A DNA stretch of 57,321 bases, from contig LSSL01000625.1 of assembly GCA_001953115.1 (NCBI GenBank), positions 1-57,321 of the forward strand, in the 5' to 3' direction. The stretch is from Smittium mucronatum. Lineage: Eukaryota; Kickxellomycota; Harpellomycetes; Harpellales; Legeriomycetaceae. Position numbers and translations under genes: made by a program. Within the stretch, counting starts at the first letter, position 1; every line of letters begins with the position of its first letter. Below are positions 1 through 10,097 of the stretch, piece by piece. A model generated the notes under the pieces. That model was not told where the DNA came from. It did no database searches and worked only from the letters and a program-made list of their open reading frames with translations.

Positions 1-1868
1 TATGAAAAAAAGAAAAAGTCATATAGAAAAGACTATTATCCTAACTACAATAAGCTCCTTTGCCGGACCACCGGCTGCGTACCTACGGGAAAAGGGTTCA
101 ATCTACCAACCGAAAGACCCCCTCTGGCATTGCTTCAAGTAGGCTGGATGACTGAGGTTACGTGCAGTCACGAATTAAGCTCTTTGTCAATGAACAACAG
201 TTCATTGAAGCTATTGAGCTCCTAGTCATAGCCTACTTTTAACAGGATTAATAAAATTAGGCTCCCACCCAAATGTGGCATTGATCGACATTGCTTTCCT
301 ACAAATAGCTGTTAGACGCTAAGATCCTTCTGACTGTCGAAAGCTGGACTTGTGCACTAGACTATGTCTCAGCTGTGCTAAACGATCGGTTCCTCCTGTT
401 TCTAGATGGCCCTCCTCTGGAATCGCCGTCCTCCGAATCGCTGTGCGCTATCTCCACTATTCCCAACCAAGAATAGTACAACGCTGCGTGAAATTTTAGT
501 CTAGTGTACTTCGAAAAGTACACTATTAAGCCCCTAAACCATGACAGGGTATTTCACTATTAGGGGATAATTAAGTCGATATAATTATTTAAGCTTTTTA
601 TATTTTATTGAAAATATATTTCTGTGATATTAATTAAGAATAAATTTTTACTTTAAAATAATATATCTCAAAAATCATAACATTGAAACTCAAAAGGCAT
701 ATATGTATATAATTACCCCACCCCCCTCGTTTAAATTTATAAATTAATCCAAATAAAATCATCATTAGATAAATCATTGATTTAACTTGTATACATAATT
801 TTCTTAGCCCATTTTTCGGTAATATTTTTTTTAAAAAAAAATTACATGTTAAACTTTTGGTTTTTTTTTTTATGGTATTAGTTGCTAATTTTAAGATCAT
901 TCAATACTTGTACTCAAAGTTTATGCTAAATTAAGTCCAGAGTTTTTAAATTCATATATAAATACCTCGAATTTACTTGGCTATTATTAACCCTTTTTTT
1001 TTAATATATACCTATTTGAACTTTATAAAATATTTATTGACTTAGGAAAGATTTATGTTTCTAATTTTCTATAAATCCAATAAATTTAATAAGTTTTTAT
1101 GTAAGGTGTTGAGTTTCTTTAAGATAAAAACTTTTAATTGAACACCTCTTGAACATTTTTAGTAAAATATCACCGTTTTTTTGTAAATGATAAATTGATA
1201 AAAACCTTAAATTATTTACTAAATCTGTTTTAATCTATTTCCAGAAAGTTTCTAATAAATAAGATTTATCTATCTTCTTTTATCGAGTTAATAACATGCA
1301 ATAATCCTATTACTTTGATGAAATTGAAATTGAAATTAGAAAATAACTTGATAATAATCTCTTATATTTCAAAAAAATTCGCATTTTAAAATCATTTAAT
1401 TTTTTTCTTCTAATCAGTGTAAGATATTTTTAAAAATTAAAACCATTTATTCTTGAACTTAAAAGTTCTAAAATAATCCTTTAATATTTTAAACGCCCAC
1501 TATTATTTTGCTATTCGTTGTTATTTAGATTGAAAATCCAAAAAATTAATTACAGCTTGCTATAATCCTAAACATCTTTTTCTAAACTTGTTCATTTGGA
1601 AAAAATATTGTGGTTTTTTCAAAAATAAGATTTAGAGATAAGACAATTTTTTAATAAAAATCAAATTATACCTGATATTGTGCAAAAAAAATTCTGGGAT
1701 TGTCTAGTAATCATAAAAAACTAATTGGTTCGATTATTTGATACGTTTGATGTCCTTTTTAGGACCGTGTTTTTTTTAACCATATTAAATATCAAAATTT
1801 ATTTTTATTTATAAATTATAAATTAAACTAGTTTTAATATTAAAATTATGAATTTAATATAAAAATAA
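1..1868. repeat. left arm of giant inverted repeat
   Basis: This segment is the reverse complement of 7014..8881: base i pairs with base 8882-i. I compared several blocks (1-120, 540-660, 1790-1868) and found no difference. The match breaks at 1869/7013. The arm holds a structured RNA unit (31-577, minus), then AT-rich sequence. The outer limit is unknown because the arm reaches the first base of the window. The right-hand copy of the unit keeps homology to the third copy until about 8940, so the left arm may continue upstream of base 1. Confidence 0.95.
31..577 (-). ncRNA. structured RNA-like unit, copy 1 (left arm, minus)
   Basis: Mirror copy of the unit at 8305-8851, identical where compared, so everything said there applies with coordinates 8882-i. 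It reads leftward, towards the window start, and is followed by the same T-run at 12-30 on the minus strand. Because the copy sits in a duplicated arm, its preservation is not independent evidence of function. Confidence 0.55.
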
Positions 1869-4800
1869 AATTTCAGAATTTTATTAATAATGTATTTGTT
1901 TTATTTTTTTAAATATTATTTTCCGAATACCCGAAAAATTTGAAGTTTGTTTCAGGGCAAACTATTCAAATCAGGAAGCTATTTAGATTTTAATTTGAGG
2001 ATTATCCGCTAAAAGAAAATAACTCGATTATATTTTGTATTATGAATTTTATCATGCAAATATATATTTATATATTTAATATTTTTTACATCTTGCATAA
2101 AAAATATTAGATAAAAAAATTAAAATAATGAGGATTTTTTTGGGTTTAGGTGATTAAAAGAAATTTTCGACTTATTAATTATGTATAATTAGTATTTTTA
2201 TTATTATTATTATTAATTGATTTAAAAAATATCATCAAAATTTTCGAAAGTGGGTAAAATTTAAAATCATTAAGCAAGCTTGTTTTCAAGGCTTGCCTGA
2301 TCATTTTTTTATATTATACTCTAAAATAAATCGAAGAACTGTTGAAAAAGTATTATCATATTTGTAATATAATAATTGAAACGAGATATTTTAAAATATT
2401 GAGTTTAATCGAATACAAAATGCATGCTAATAATAAGGAGTCAGAAAATAGATCTGCATAAAATAGTTACTATTTTTTTTTTTTACTTTTCAAAATAATA
2501 GAAAGATTAAGCTAATAAATTTTTAACGATAAAATTTTTTAAAAAAATACAATATATAAAAAAATAATATCAGGAATGTAATTTAATAATGTCTTAGGAC
2601 GGATTTAATGATTTATGATGTTATAAATCGGTCAAATAATATTTTTCAATGTCACATTATATGGGGTTTCCCATAAATTTACTATCATTACTAGCTGTGA
2701 TAATCGTATTTGGTAATTTGAACTTTTATTTTTATCACAATTTCCTTTTTTTAAATTTTTTTTGAAAAAATCAAATCCAAGTTTTATATTTCTTTTTTAT
2801 AATATTTAATTAAACATAATGGATTTTCTATAATTATATCTACAATGTATTTTTTCACGTAATAGTTTTTTTCAATAGCCATAATATATTTACTAAAATT
2901 AGATAAATAATAGGAATTAAATTAATATACATATTTATTGTTAACCTTCAAAATAAATTATTTTTTTTGTTTTTATTTATCTATATAAAATTTTTATTGT
3001 GAAAACAAATGTAATTTTTTTATGTGCAGTCTGCATATATATTTTTTTAGAGAGTTACATACTAATAAAATTTTGATCAGACAAAATGTATCTTAGTTTC
3101 AATTTTTTAGAAATAAGATATTCAATCAATTTGGTTTTTTATACTAAAAAAATAATATTTTGTAAATATAATATTTCTGTTTTTTTTTTTTACGGGAAAC
3201 TTGTTTTAAAGTTAATAAAAAGTAATAAAAACTAATTTAAAAAAATCAAAAACATATATTATCTCAGTTATAAAGATAACTAAATTAATAATAAAGATTA
3301 TTTTTCAGTATTTTTAAATTTAGAAATACATATTTGTAAGGTCTAATCACAGAAATTTTAAATTTTAAATTTTGAATAAATATTAATTTCTTGAGAAAAT
3401 AATGTAAATACTTTAACATTTATATTTTTTTTAAATAATGAAAATATTATAACAGAATCTATATTAATTTTTTCTAATATAAAATTATACCCATAAAAAT
3501 GAACTATCATCTATTTAAATAAATATTATTATATGATTTATAGAAGATGCATCCAAAAGATTTTTTTCTTGAAATGGTTTAAATATTCAAAAAAAATAAA
3601 TAAATAATTACAAAAAAAGTCCTAAAATCGAGTAAATTTTTAATTAGACTAGAAAATAATAAATTGGCAAAATTTTTAGATTTATAAAAAGTTAAGTAAT
3701 AAATAATAGGTATGGGGTATGAGAATTTATCATATTTCAAAGAGAATTTATATTTTATAATTTTTATTACTAATAAAATTAGTATGATTAATTTTCTTTA
3801 TTTTAAAAAACTAATCTTTAAATATATATATATATATTAATAATACCGTTTTTTTATGTGAATCTCTACAAAAAAGAGGTAATAAAATGGCTAGATAAAA
3901 AACATTATAATTTGTCCTCAAAATAAAAAGTTTCACCAATTGTATAAATACAATTTATTTTTTATAAATAATAAAATCGATTTTTTTCTAAGTTAAATTT
4001 AGTATTTGATAATAAATAATGTTATATTTACCTAAAAAATAGAATTAATTTATTTTTGAATTGTTCTTTTTGCATTTATACCCTATTTTAAACATCAAAT
4101 ATAAAAAAATTATTTGCAGCAAAAAAATTCATTTTTCAAATAATTTATAAAACTAGACTCAAAAATATTATGGGAACTTAAAGATAAATAGAATACATAA
4201 TATATGGTTTGTATATGTTCAGATTAACTAGGAAATTAAGCTTCAGAATATTATTAAATCATAATTTGGGGTTTTTTTATATTTATACAATCAATTACCG
4301 AATAATAACATCCTACAATTTAATATTTATTTACAAAGCTATTTCTAAATTTAAATTTAGGATTGATGTATATTTTTTATTTTATAAATTTTATCTAAAA
4401 TGGTTAAATTTTTTTTGATTATTATACTAAAAAACCTTTTATTAATATACATATTCAAATTTTATGCAACATAAATATTGTACAGCTTTCTCTGAATTTA
4501 TATTTATTAAATTTTGGAAAAAAAATTCATAATAAAAATATGATTAAAATGAAAAACCTTTAAACCAATTTTTTAGTAAGAAGGTTTTAAAATTGATAAT
4601 GTTTTATCCCAAAATAAATTTTATAATATGTTGATATCTGTGAATTTCAAAGCCAGGAATATTTTGTTAATTTTATAATTTTAAAAAAAGAATAATCCAT
4701 ACCATTTGACTTAAATATTATCAGCAAATTTACTCTTGTAAATATTAGAGATATTTTGGTGGTAATAAATAATTAAATTTTTTTTTACAATACAAGATTT

Positions 4801-7013
4801 TATAAAACTTAATACATGTATACTTTTTTTTTTTTTTAAATATTTGAAAGACGTCTAACTTTCAATTATTTTTTCATGGTAAAATAATATTCTTATAGGA
4901 CTAATTCAAAACTTTAAATATTTTTTTTTATGTTTAATATGAAAAAATCTGAGTCTATAGTGATCCTTAAAAAAGATAATTTAAGTTAGTAATAATCCAA
5001 CCACTTTATTGTTATATATATAAGTATAAATATTATATATACATCTTTTAATTAGATAATATATTTAAATTGATTTATTGATTGATAAATATTTTGCTCT
5101 TATACGAATATTAACATATGAATGATATCTGCCCATAAAATATTTTAATCGGATAATACATTTTTTAATATTTTTTAATTTAATTCAATATTAAATTGAT
5201 AAATCCAGATATTAAATTCTAATAAAGCAGAAAAAATACCGTATTCTGTATAAAATTATACGAGAAATAGCTTGCGGGAAGAATTATTTAATTCTTAAAT
5301 ATATATAAAAAATCTAACCATTTATCAAAACAATTAAAATGGTTTTTAAATGTGTACATCATTTTAAAGATTTATTATTTTTTGAAAGAAAAACTTAAAA
5401 TCAATTAGTAAATTTCCCGTTTAAAAGTATTTTTAATAGATTTTAATTACCTTATAGTTAAAATATAAACGAATTAAAAAATTCATTATGGTATTTATAG
5501 AAGTTAAATAATATGCGAAGACTGATTTCCCTATGCTTCTCTGTTAATATAGCTACAGTGAAATCACTGAGCATTGAAATGAAATTTTATAATACCTAAA
5601 TTAATTTTTATTTTTATTAATCTAACTTATATTTTATATATTTCCCAATGATTTAGGAATATTTTTTATTTTTTATTATTCAATATTGATATCAATTTTT
5701 TTATTTTAATTATTAATATTTTAAATTCATTAGCTGAAGAACAAAAAAAATTTATTACGGTAAAATTTTTTAGTTCATTATTATAATTTACGTCTTTAAT
5801 GGTTAATTTTATTTATGAAAAAGATAAATAACATTGAACTTTGAACAATATTATTGCTTTAAAAATTCATATTCTGAAAATTATCTAAAAATAAAAATCT
5901 CGTAAGTAAATATTATCTGACTTATTAAATTTAAAATATAAATATAACTCTTAGATCAAATTAAATTTTAATTATAAAGCTCAAATGTTAAAATTTTATT
6001 TCCCAATTATAATAAAATTCATATATTGAGCTATATAATTTACATTTTTTGAGTTAAATATTAATATAATTTATTAGGTATATTGATTTTGTCCAATTAC
6101 TTCAAATAAATACAACACATAATTAATTTTTTTATCAGAAAAAATATATCTATACTAAAAAAAATAAACTTATCATAACTATTTTTTATACTAATTTAAC
6201 TAGACTGATTTTTTTTTGTTTTATACTTTAGTTTATTTATATGTTATTAATAAATGCAATGGGCACACTATAGTAGTGACTATATTTTTTTATAAGAAAA
6301 TGAAGTTGAATTTTCTTTGTAAAAATGAAACCAGAAATATAATGTTATTTAAATAATAAATAAAAGCCTCTAATTTATCTCAGTTGATTAAAATGTACTA
6401 TATTAGAAAAAAGAACTAAAAAAAATATTAAATTTTCATAAATAATTTAAATTTATCATATTTGTTTATTCAATCCAATCTACCAAATAATTTATAAAAT
6501 CAAAATTTTAAGTATCAAATAAATTAAATAAATGAATCCAGTAAAATTAAATCGTAATTAAATAACTGATTAAAAATATATTGCTCATTTAAACATAAAA
6601 AATAGAATCCTAATCGTATTAGTGTCGAAAATGGCGTATTAAGAATAACTTAGGCAATTTAATTATAAAATATTTATATTTCTGAATTAGTTGAAAAAAT
6701 ATCATAAAATTTGTAAAAAAATAGAATTTATTTAATAATTAATAAAAAAATGAAGTTTTTTTGATATATATATAAAAAAGGCCAAATGCAGATATAAATA
6801 GTTATTTATATTATAAATTAAATAAAATTTAAACGCAAATCGAAAAAAAAACTGCTTGTAAAACTCATAATTATTATATATTATGCTCCCAAATTTAAAT
6901 AAATTTAGTTATAAGATTGTCATGAATCAAAAAATAAATATAAATATAATCAATTTGCTATCGTTAAATCAGGAAAAAGAGCAAAAAATTATCAAAATTG
7001 GTTGATAATTACG
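1869..7013. other. AT-rich spacer between inverted-repeat arms
   Basis: About 5.1 kb of extremely AT-rich DNA full of A and T runs. I see no RNA gene, no convincing reading frame and no transposon domain. The longest ATG frame (4209-4418, plus, 69 codons) is rich in Phe, Ile, Tyr, Asn and Lys and is what AT-rich noise would give. Confidence 0.8.
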
Positions 7014-8304
7014 TTATTTTTATATTAAATTCATAATTTTAATATTAAAACTAGTTTAATTTATAATTTATAAATAAAAATAAATTTTGATATTTAATAT
7101 GGTTAAAAAAAACACGGTCCTAAAAAGGACATCAAACGTATCAAATAATCGAACCAATTAGTTTTTTATGATTACTAGACAATCCCAGAATTTTTTTTGC
7201 ACAATATCAGGTATAATTTGATTTTTATTAAAAAATTGTCTTATCTCTAAATCTTATTTTTGAAAAAACCACAATATTTTTTCCAAATGAACAAGTTTAG
7301 AAAAAGATGTTTAGGATTATAGCAAGCTGTAATTAATTTTTTGGATTTTCAATCTAAATAACAACGAATAGCAAAATAATAGTGGGCGTTTAAAATATTA
7401 AAGGATTATTTTAGAACTTTTAAGTTCAAGAATAAATGGTTTTAATTTTTAAAAATATCTTACACTGATTAGAAGAAAAAAATTAAATGATTTTAAAATG
7501 CGAATTTTTTTGAAATATAAGAGATTATTATCAAGTTATTTTCTAATTTCAATTTCAATTTCATCAAAGTAATAGGATTATTGCATGTTATTAACTCGAT
7601 AAAAGAAGATAGATAAATCTTATTTATTAGAAACTTTCTGGAAATAGATTAAAACAGATTTAGTAAATAATTTAAGGTTTTTATCAATTTATCATTTACA
7701 AAAAAACGGTGATATTTTACTAAAAATGTTCAAGAGGTGTTCAATTAAAAGTTTTTATCTTAAAGAAACTCAACACCTTACATAAAAACTTATTAAATTT
7801 ATTGGATTTATAGAAAATTAGAAACATAAATCTTTCCTAAGTCAATAAATATTTTATAAAGTTCAAATAGGTATATATTAAAAAAAAAGGGTTAATAATA
7901 GCCAAGTAAATTCGAGGTATTTATATATGAATTTAAAAACTCTGGACTTAATTTAGCATAAACTTTGAGTACAAGTATTGAATGATCTTAAAATTAGCAA
8001 CTAATACCATAAAAAAAAAAACCAAAAGTTTAACATGTAATTTTTTTTTAAAAAAAATATTACCGAAAAATGGGCTAAGAAAATTATGTATACAAGTTAA
8101 ATCAATGATTTATCTAATGATGATTTTATTTGGATTAATTTATAAATTTAAACGAGGGGGGTGGGGTAATTATATACATATATGCCTTTTGAGTTTCAAT
8201 GTTATGATTTTTGAGATATATTATTTTAAAGTAAAAATTTATTCTTAATTAATATCACAGAAATATATTTTCAATAAAATATAAAAAGCTTAAATAATTA
8301 TATC

Positions 8305-8851
8305 GACTTAATTATCCCCTAATAGTGAAATACCCTGTCATGGTTTAGGGGCTTAATAGTGTACTTTTCGAAGTACACTAGACTAAAATTTCACGCAGCG
8401 TTGTACTATTCTTGGTTGGGAATAGTGGAGATAGCGCACAGCGATTCGGAGGACGGCGATTCCAGAGGAGGGCCATCTAGAAACAGGAGGAACCGATCGT
8501 TTAGCACAGCTGAGACATAGTCTAGTGCACAAGTCCAGCTTTCGACAGTCAGAAGGATCTTAGCGTCTAACAGCTATTTGTAGGAAAGCAATGTCGATCA
8601 ATGCCACATTTGGGTGGGAGCCTAATTTTATTAATCCTGTTAAAAGTAGGCTATGACTAGGAGCTCAATAGCTTCAATGAACTGTTGTTCATTGACAAAG
8701 AGCTTAATTCGTGACTGCACGTAACCTCAGTCATCCAGCCTACTTGAAGCAATGCCAGAGGGGGTCTTTCGGTTGGTAGATTGAACCCTTTTCCCGTAGG
8801 TACGCAGCCGGTGGTCCGGCAAAGGAGCTTATTGTAGTTAGGATAATAGTC
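8305..8851 (+). ncRNA. structured RNA-like unit, copy 2; group I-like core, identity open
   Basis: A markedly more GC-rich island of ~547 bp in AT-rich DNA, with no long frame. Ends pair: GACT plus ATTATCC (8305-8317) with GGATAAT plus AGTC (8841-8851). Local hairpins: GTGTACTT/AAGTACAC with a TTCG loop (8359-8378), ACTATTC/GAATAGT (8405-8426), TCAATGAAC/GTTCATTGA (about 8673-8694). Long-range pairs form a pseudoknot: GTGAAAT 8325-8331 with ATTTCAC 8388-8394 (P3-like); TAGACTA 8379-8385 with TAGTCTA 8518-8524 (P7-like); GTTGT 8400-8404 with ACAGC 8506-8510 (P8-like). The P7 strands sit in AGACTAAAAT and GAGACATAGTC, close to the R and S elements of group I introns. I could not place convincing P4/P5, and no rRNA exons flank it. 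Alternatives are another long Pol III RNA (RNase P/MRP, SRP) or a retroposed unit, but no signature of those was recognised. Confidence 0.55.
8341..8351 (+). promoter_or_regulatory. Pol III A-box-like sequence
   Basis: TGGTTTAGGGG fits the A-box consensus TRGYNNARNNG at every fixed position and lies ~36 bp into the structured unit. No good B box was found on this strand; CGATTCC near 8456-8462 matches only its last half and is kept in the third copy. The same bases can also pair in a CCCCTAA/TTAGGGG hairpin, so the match may be structural rather than regulatory. Confidence 0.3.
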
Positions 8852-8877
8852 TTTTCTATATGACTTTTTCTTTTTTT
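8852..8877 (+). terminator. T-runs immediately after structured unit
   Basis: TTTT begins one base after the closing stem of the unit and is followed by TTTTTC and a run of seven T. This is where a Pol III transcript would stop. The third copy keeps only shortened runs. Confidence 0.4.
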
Positions 8878-9117
8878 CATATTTTTTAGTATAGTTTTTA
8901 ATGACGATATCTTACAATAAAATTCCGTGATACAAAAAATCGACTTAATTATAATAAATTTTTTATCGTTGAAAATTAGCATATAAGCAACTTTTATAAA
9001 TTCTAGATGTTTTGATTCTCAATAAAAAAAAAATACAGAAAAACGATAAAAAGTAAAGCTTAAATTAAACCGCATAGCATATTCAATGGTCAGATGAAAC
9101 CAAGAATTTAACGAGAC

Positions 9118-9123
9118 AAAAAA
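9118..9123 (-). terminator. Pol III terminator of tRNA cluster
   Basis: Six T on the minus strand, four bases after the 3' end of tRNA-Lys. It is the only T-run of four or more at the end of the three-tRNA cluster. Confidence 0.7.
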
Positions 9124-9127
9124 TGAA

Positions 9128-9200
9128 AGCCCAACGCGGGGGTCGAACCCGCAGCCTTGAGATTAAGAGTCTCACGCTCTACCGATTGAGCTAGCCGGGC
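9128..9200 (-). tRNA. tRNA-Lys(CTT)
   Basis: 73 nt on the minus strand. The acceptor stem GCCCGGC pairs with GTTGGGC; the D arm has AGCTCA and GGTAGAGC; the anticodon loop reads CTCTTAA with CTT; the T arm is GCGGG-TTCGACC-CCCGC. No intron and no encoded CCA, as in nuclear genes. It is the last of three tandem tRNAs, only 2 nt after tRNA-Ser. Confidence 0.97.
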
Positions 9201-9202
9201 AA

Positions 9203-9284
9203 CGTCGGCGACAGGATTTGAACCTGTGCGGGCAGAGCCCAATAGATTTCTAATCTATCTCCTTAACCACTCGGACACACCGAC
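9203..9284 (-). tRNA. tRNA-Ser(AGA)
   Basis: 82 nt on the minus strand with the long variable arm of serine tRNAs (TTGGGC...GCCCG). The acceptor GTCGGTG pairs with CGCCGAC, the anticodon is AGA (read as IGA), and the T loop is GGTTCAAATCC. Internal A and B boxes are intact. No T-run follows it; 2 nt separate it from tRNA-Lys downstream and 3 nt from tRNA-Val upstream, so it is probably cut from a shared precursor. Confidence 0.97.
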
Positions 9285-9287
9285 CAA

Positions 9288-9361
9288 TGATTTCTGCCGG
9301 ACTCGAACCGGCGACCGTCTGTGTGTTAGACAGACGTGATAACCATCTACACCAAGAAATC
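9288..9361 (-). tRNA. tRNA-Val(AAC)
   Basis: 74 nt on the minus strand. The acceptor GATTTCT pairs with AGAAATC, the anticodon loop reads TAACA with AAC (IAC), and the T arm is GCCGG-TTCGAGT-CCGGC. It is the first gene of the Val-Ser-Lys array, so any upstream Pol III signal should lie just above 9361. An A34 valine tRNA marks this as nuclear, not mitochondrial. Confidence 0.97.
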
Positions 9362-9782
9362 ATGTTTATGAGATGAATAGTAACGTACATATTAAATTAT
9401 TGTTTTCCCCGAGTTTTTTAGATAATTTCATATTGACTTAACATATATATTTTATTATCAATTATTACGTTTCAAGTATATATTAAAACATCAAGGTGAC
9501 GTGTATCAATTTTTATACTTAAATATAGTAACAAATTTATGTTTAATCCCATCCTAATGGATATATATAAACACCATCCTTGGTTATGCTGAATAAGCTG
9601 AGCTTTCTTAGATAAAAACTTTAGTAATCATATTAGCTTATCTACTTCTCAAAATTATAAGTAAAAGATCAAATATAATCATCTTCTCAAGGGGTAACAT
9701 CTCGATAAGTGATAAAGCAAAGAGGATTCGCTCATTAAAGCCTAAAAAGAAATATATATTACTATCTAAATTAATAATCATT

Positions 9783-9798
9783 AATTAAACCTCTGAAT
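9783..9798. repeat. 16-bp target site duplication, left copy
   Basis: The 16 bases AATTAAACCTCTGAAT recur exactly at 9963-9978. The bases just outside differ on both sides, so the repeat is exactly 16 bp, as expected for a duplication made at insertion. Confidence 0.8.
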
Positions 9799-9962
9799 TT
9801 TTTATTTTTTTTTAAAGGGAATTTATTTATAATATTTATAATATTTAAATACTAGAATAAAACTAAAATAAAAATACAATAAAAAGGAAAAAATAATAAA
9901 ATTTCATCCCACTCCCATCTGTCACCCTAGCGGCTCCGTACCCACTAGGCATTGGTTCAAGG
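9799..9962 (-). mobile_element. SINE-like retroposed insert
   Basis: 164 bp between perfect 16-bp direct repeats. Read on the minus strand it starts with a GC-rich head (CCTTGAACCAATGCC...), which contains a CCTAG/CTAGG stem and a GGGTGACAGATGGGAGTGGG stretch. It then turns AT-rich and ends in an A-rich tail (A9 T A5) directly against the repeat. Head, A tail and flanking duplication are the marks of LINE-driven retroposition. It is too short to encode anything, so it is a SINE, a heavily 5'-truncated LINE or a retroposed RNA. Its head also resembles part of the structured unit at 8781-8811. It sits 0.4 kb from a tRNA cluster. Confidence 0.65.
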
Positions 9963-9978
9963 AATTAAACCTCTGAAT
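9963..9978. repeat. 16-bp target site duplication, right copy
   Basis: Exact direct repeat of 9783-9798, marking the 5' side of the minus-strand retroposed insert. Confidence 0.8.
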
Positions 9979-10035
9979 AAAATAATATACCTAATATAGA
10001 ATACCTAGTGCTAGTAGTGGTATAAGAATAATTAT

Positions 10036-10097
10036 ACGACATTGATGTCGTGTAAAAAATAAGAAATACTATATTTCCATTTTTACACGTGTTTTTT
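10036..10097. other. tandem hairpins followed by T-run
   Basis: ACGACAT-TG-ATGTCGT (10036-10051) overlaps CGTGTAAAAA (10049-10058), which pairs perfectly with TTTTTACACG (10080-10089); T7 follows. The two stems exclude each other by three bases. It could be a small RNA terminus or chance in AT-rich DNA; nothing identifies a gene. Confidence 0.25.

Larger units (their letters stand above)
7014..8881. repeat. right arm of giant inverted repeat
   Basis: Inverted copy of 1..1868, without differences in the blocks compared. It contains an 88-codon ATG-started frame (7982-8248, plus), which is AT-driven and has no recognisable domain, and then the structured RNA unit at 8305-8851. Identity of arms in so AT-rich a background implies recent duplication, gene conversion, or an assembly fold-back at a contig end. 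Confidence 0.95.

Noticed and set aside
1869..7013. Mitochondrial genome origin of the AT-rich tracts
   Set aside because: No mitochondrial protein, rRNA or tRNA is seen, and the tRNAs just outside have A34 anticodons typical of the nucleus. A nuclear copy of plasmid DNA cannot be excluded.
7982..8248. 88-codon ATG frame (and its mirror at 634-900) next to the structured unit
   Set aside because: It is present twice only because it lies in the duplicated arms. The composition is what AT-rich DNA gives, and no homologue or domain was recognised.
8315..8351. CCCCTAA/TTAGGGG words as telomeric repeats
   Set aside because: They occur singly and as two arms of one hairpin, with no tandem array. 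They are explained by RNA structure.
8305..8851. rRNA, RNase P, SRP or telomerase RNA as the identity of the structured unit
   Set aside because: No conserved LSU/SSU blocks, no CR-I/CR-V pair I could trust, no SRP helix 8 GGAA/AGCAG motif, and no CTAACCCTAA-type telomere template were found. Kept as alternatives only for testing.
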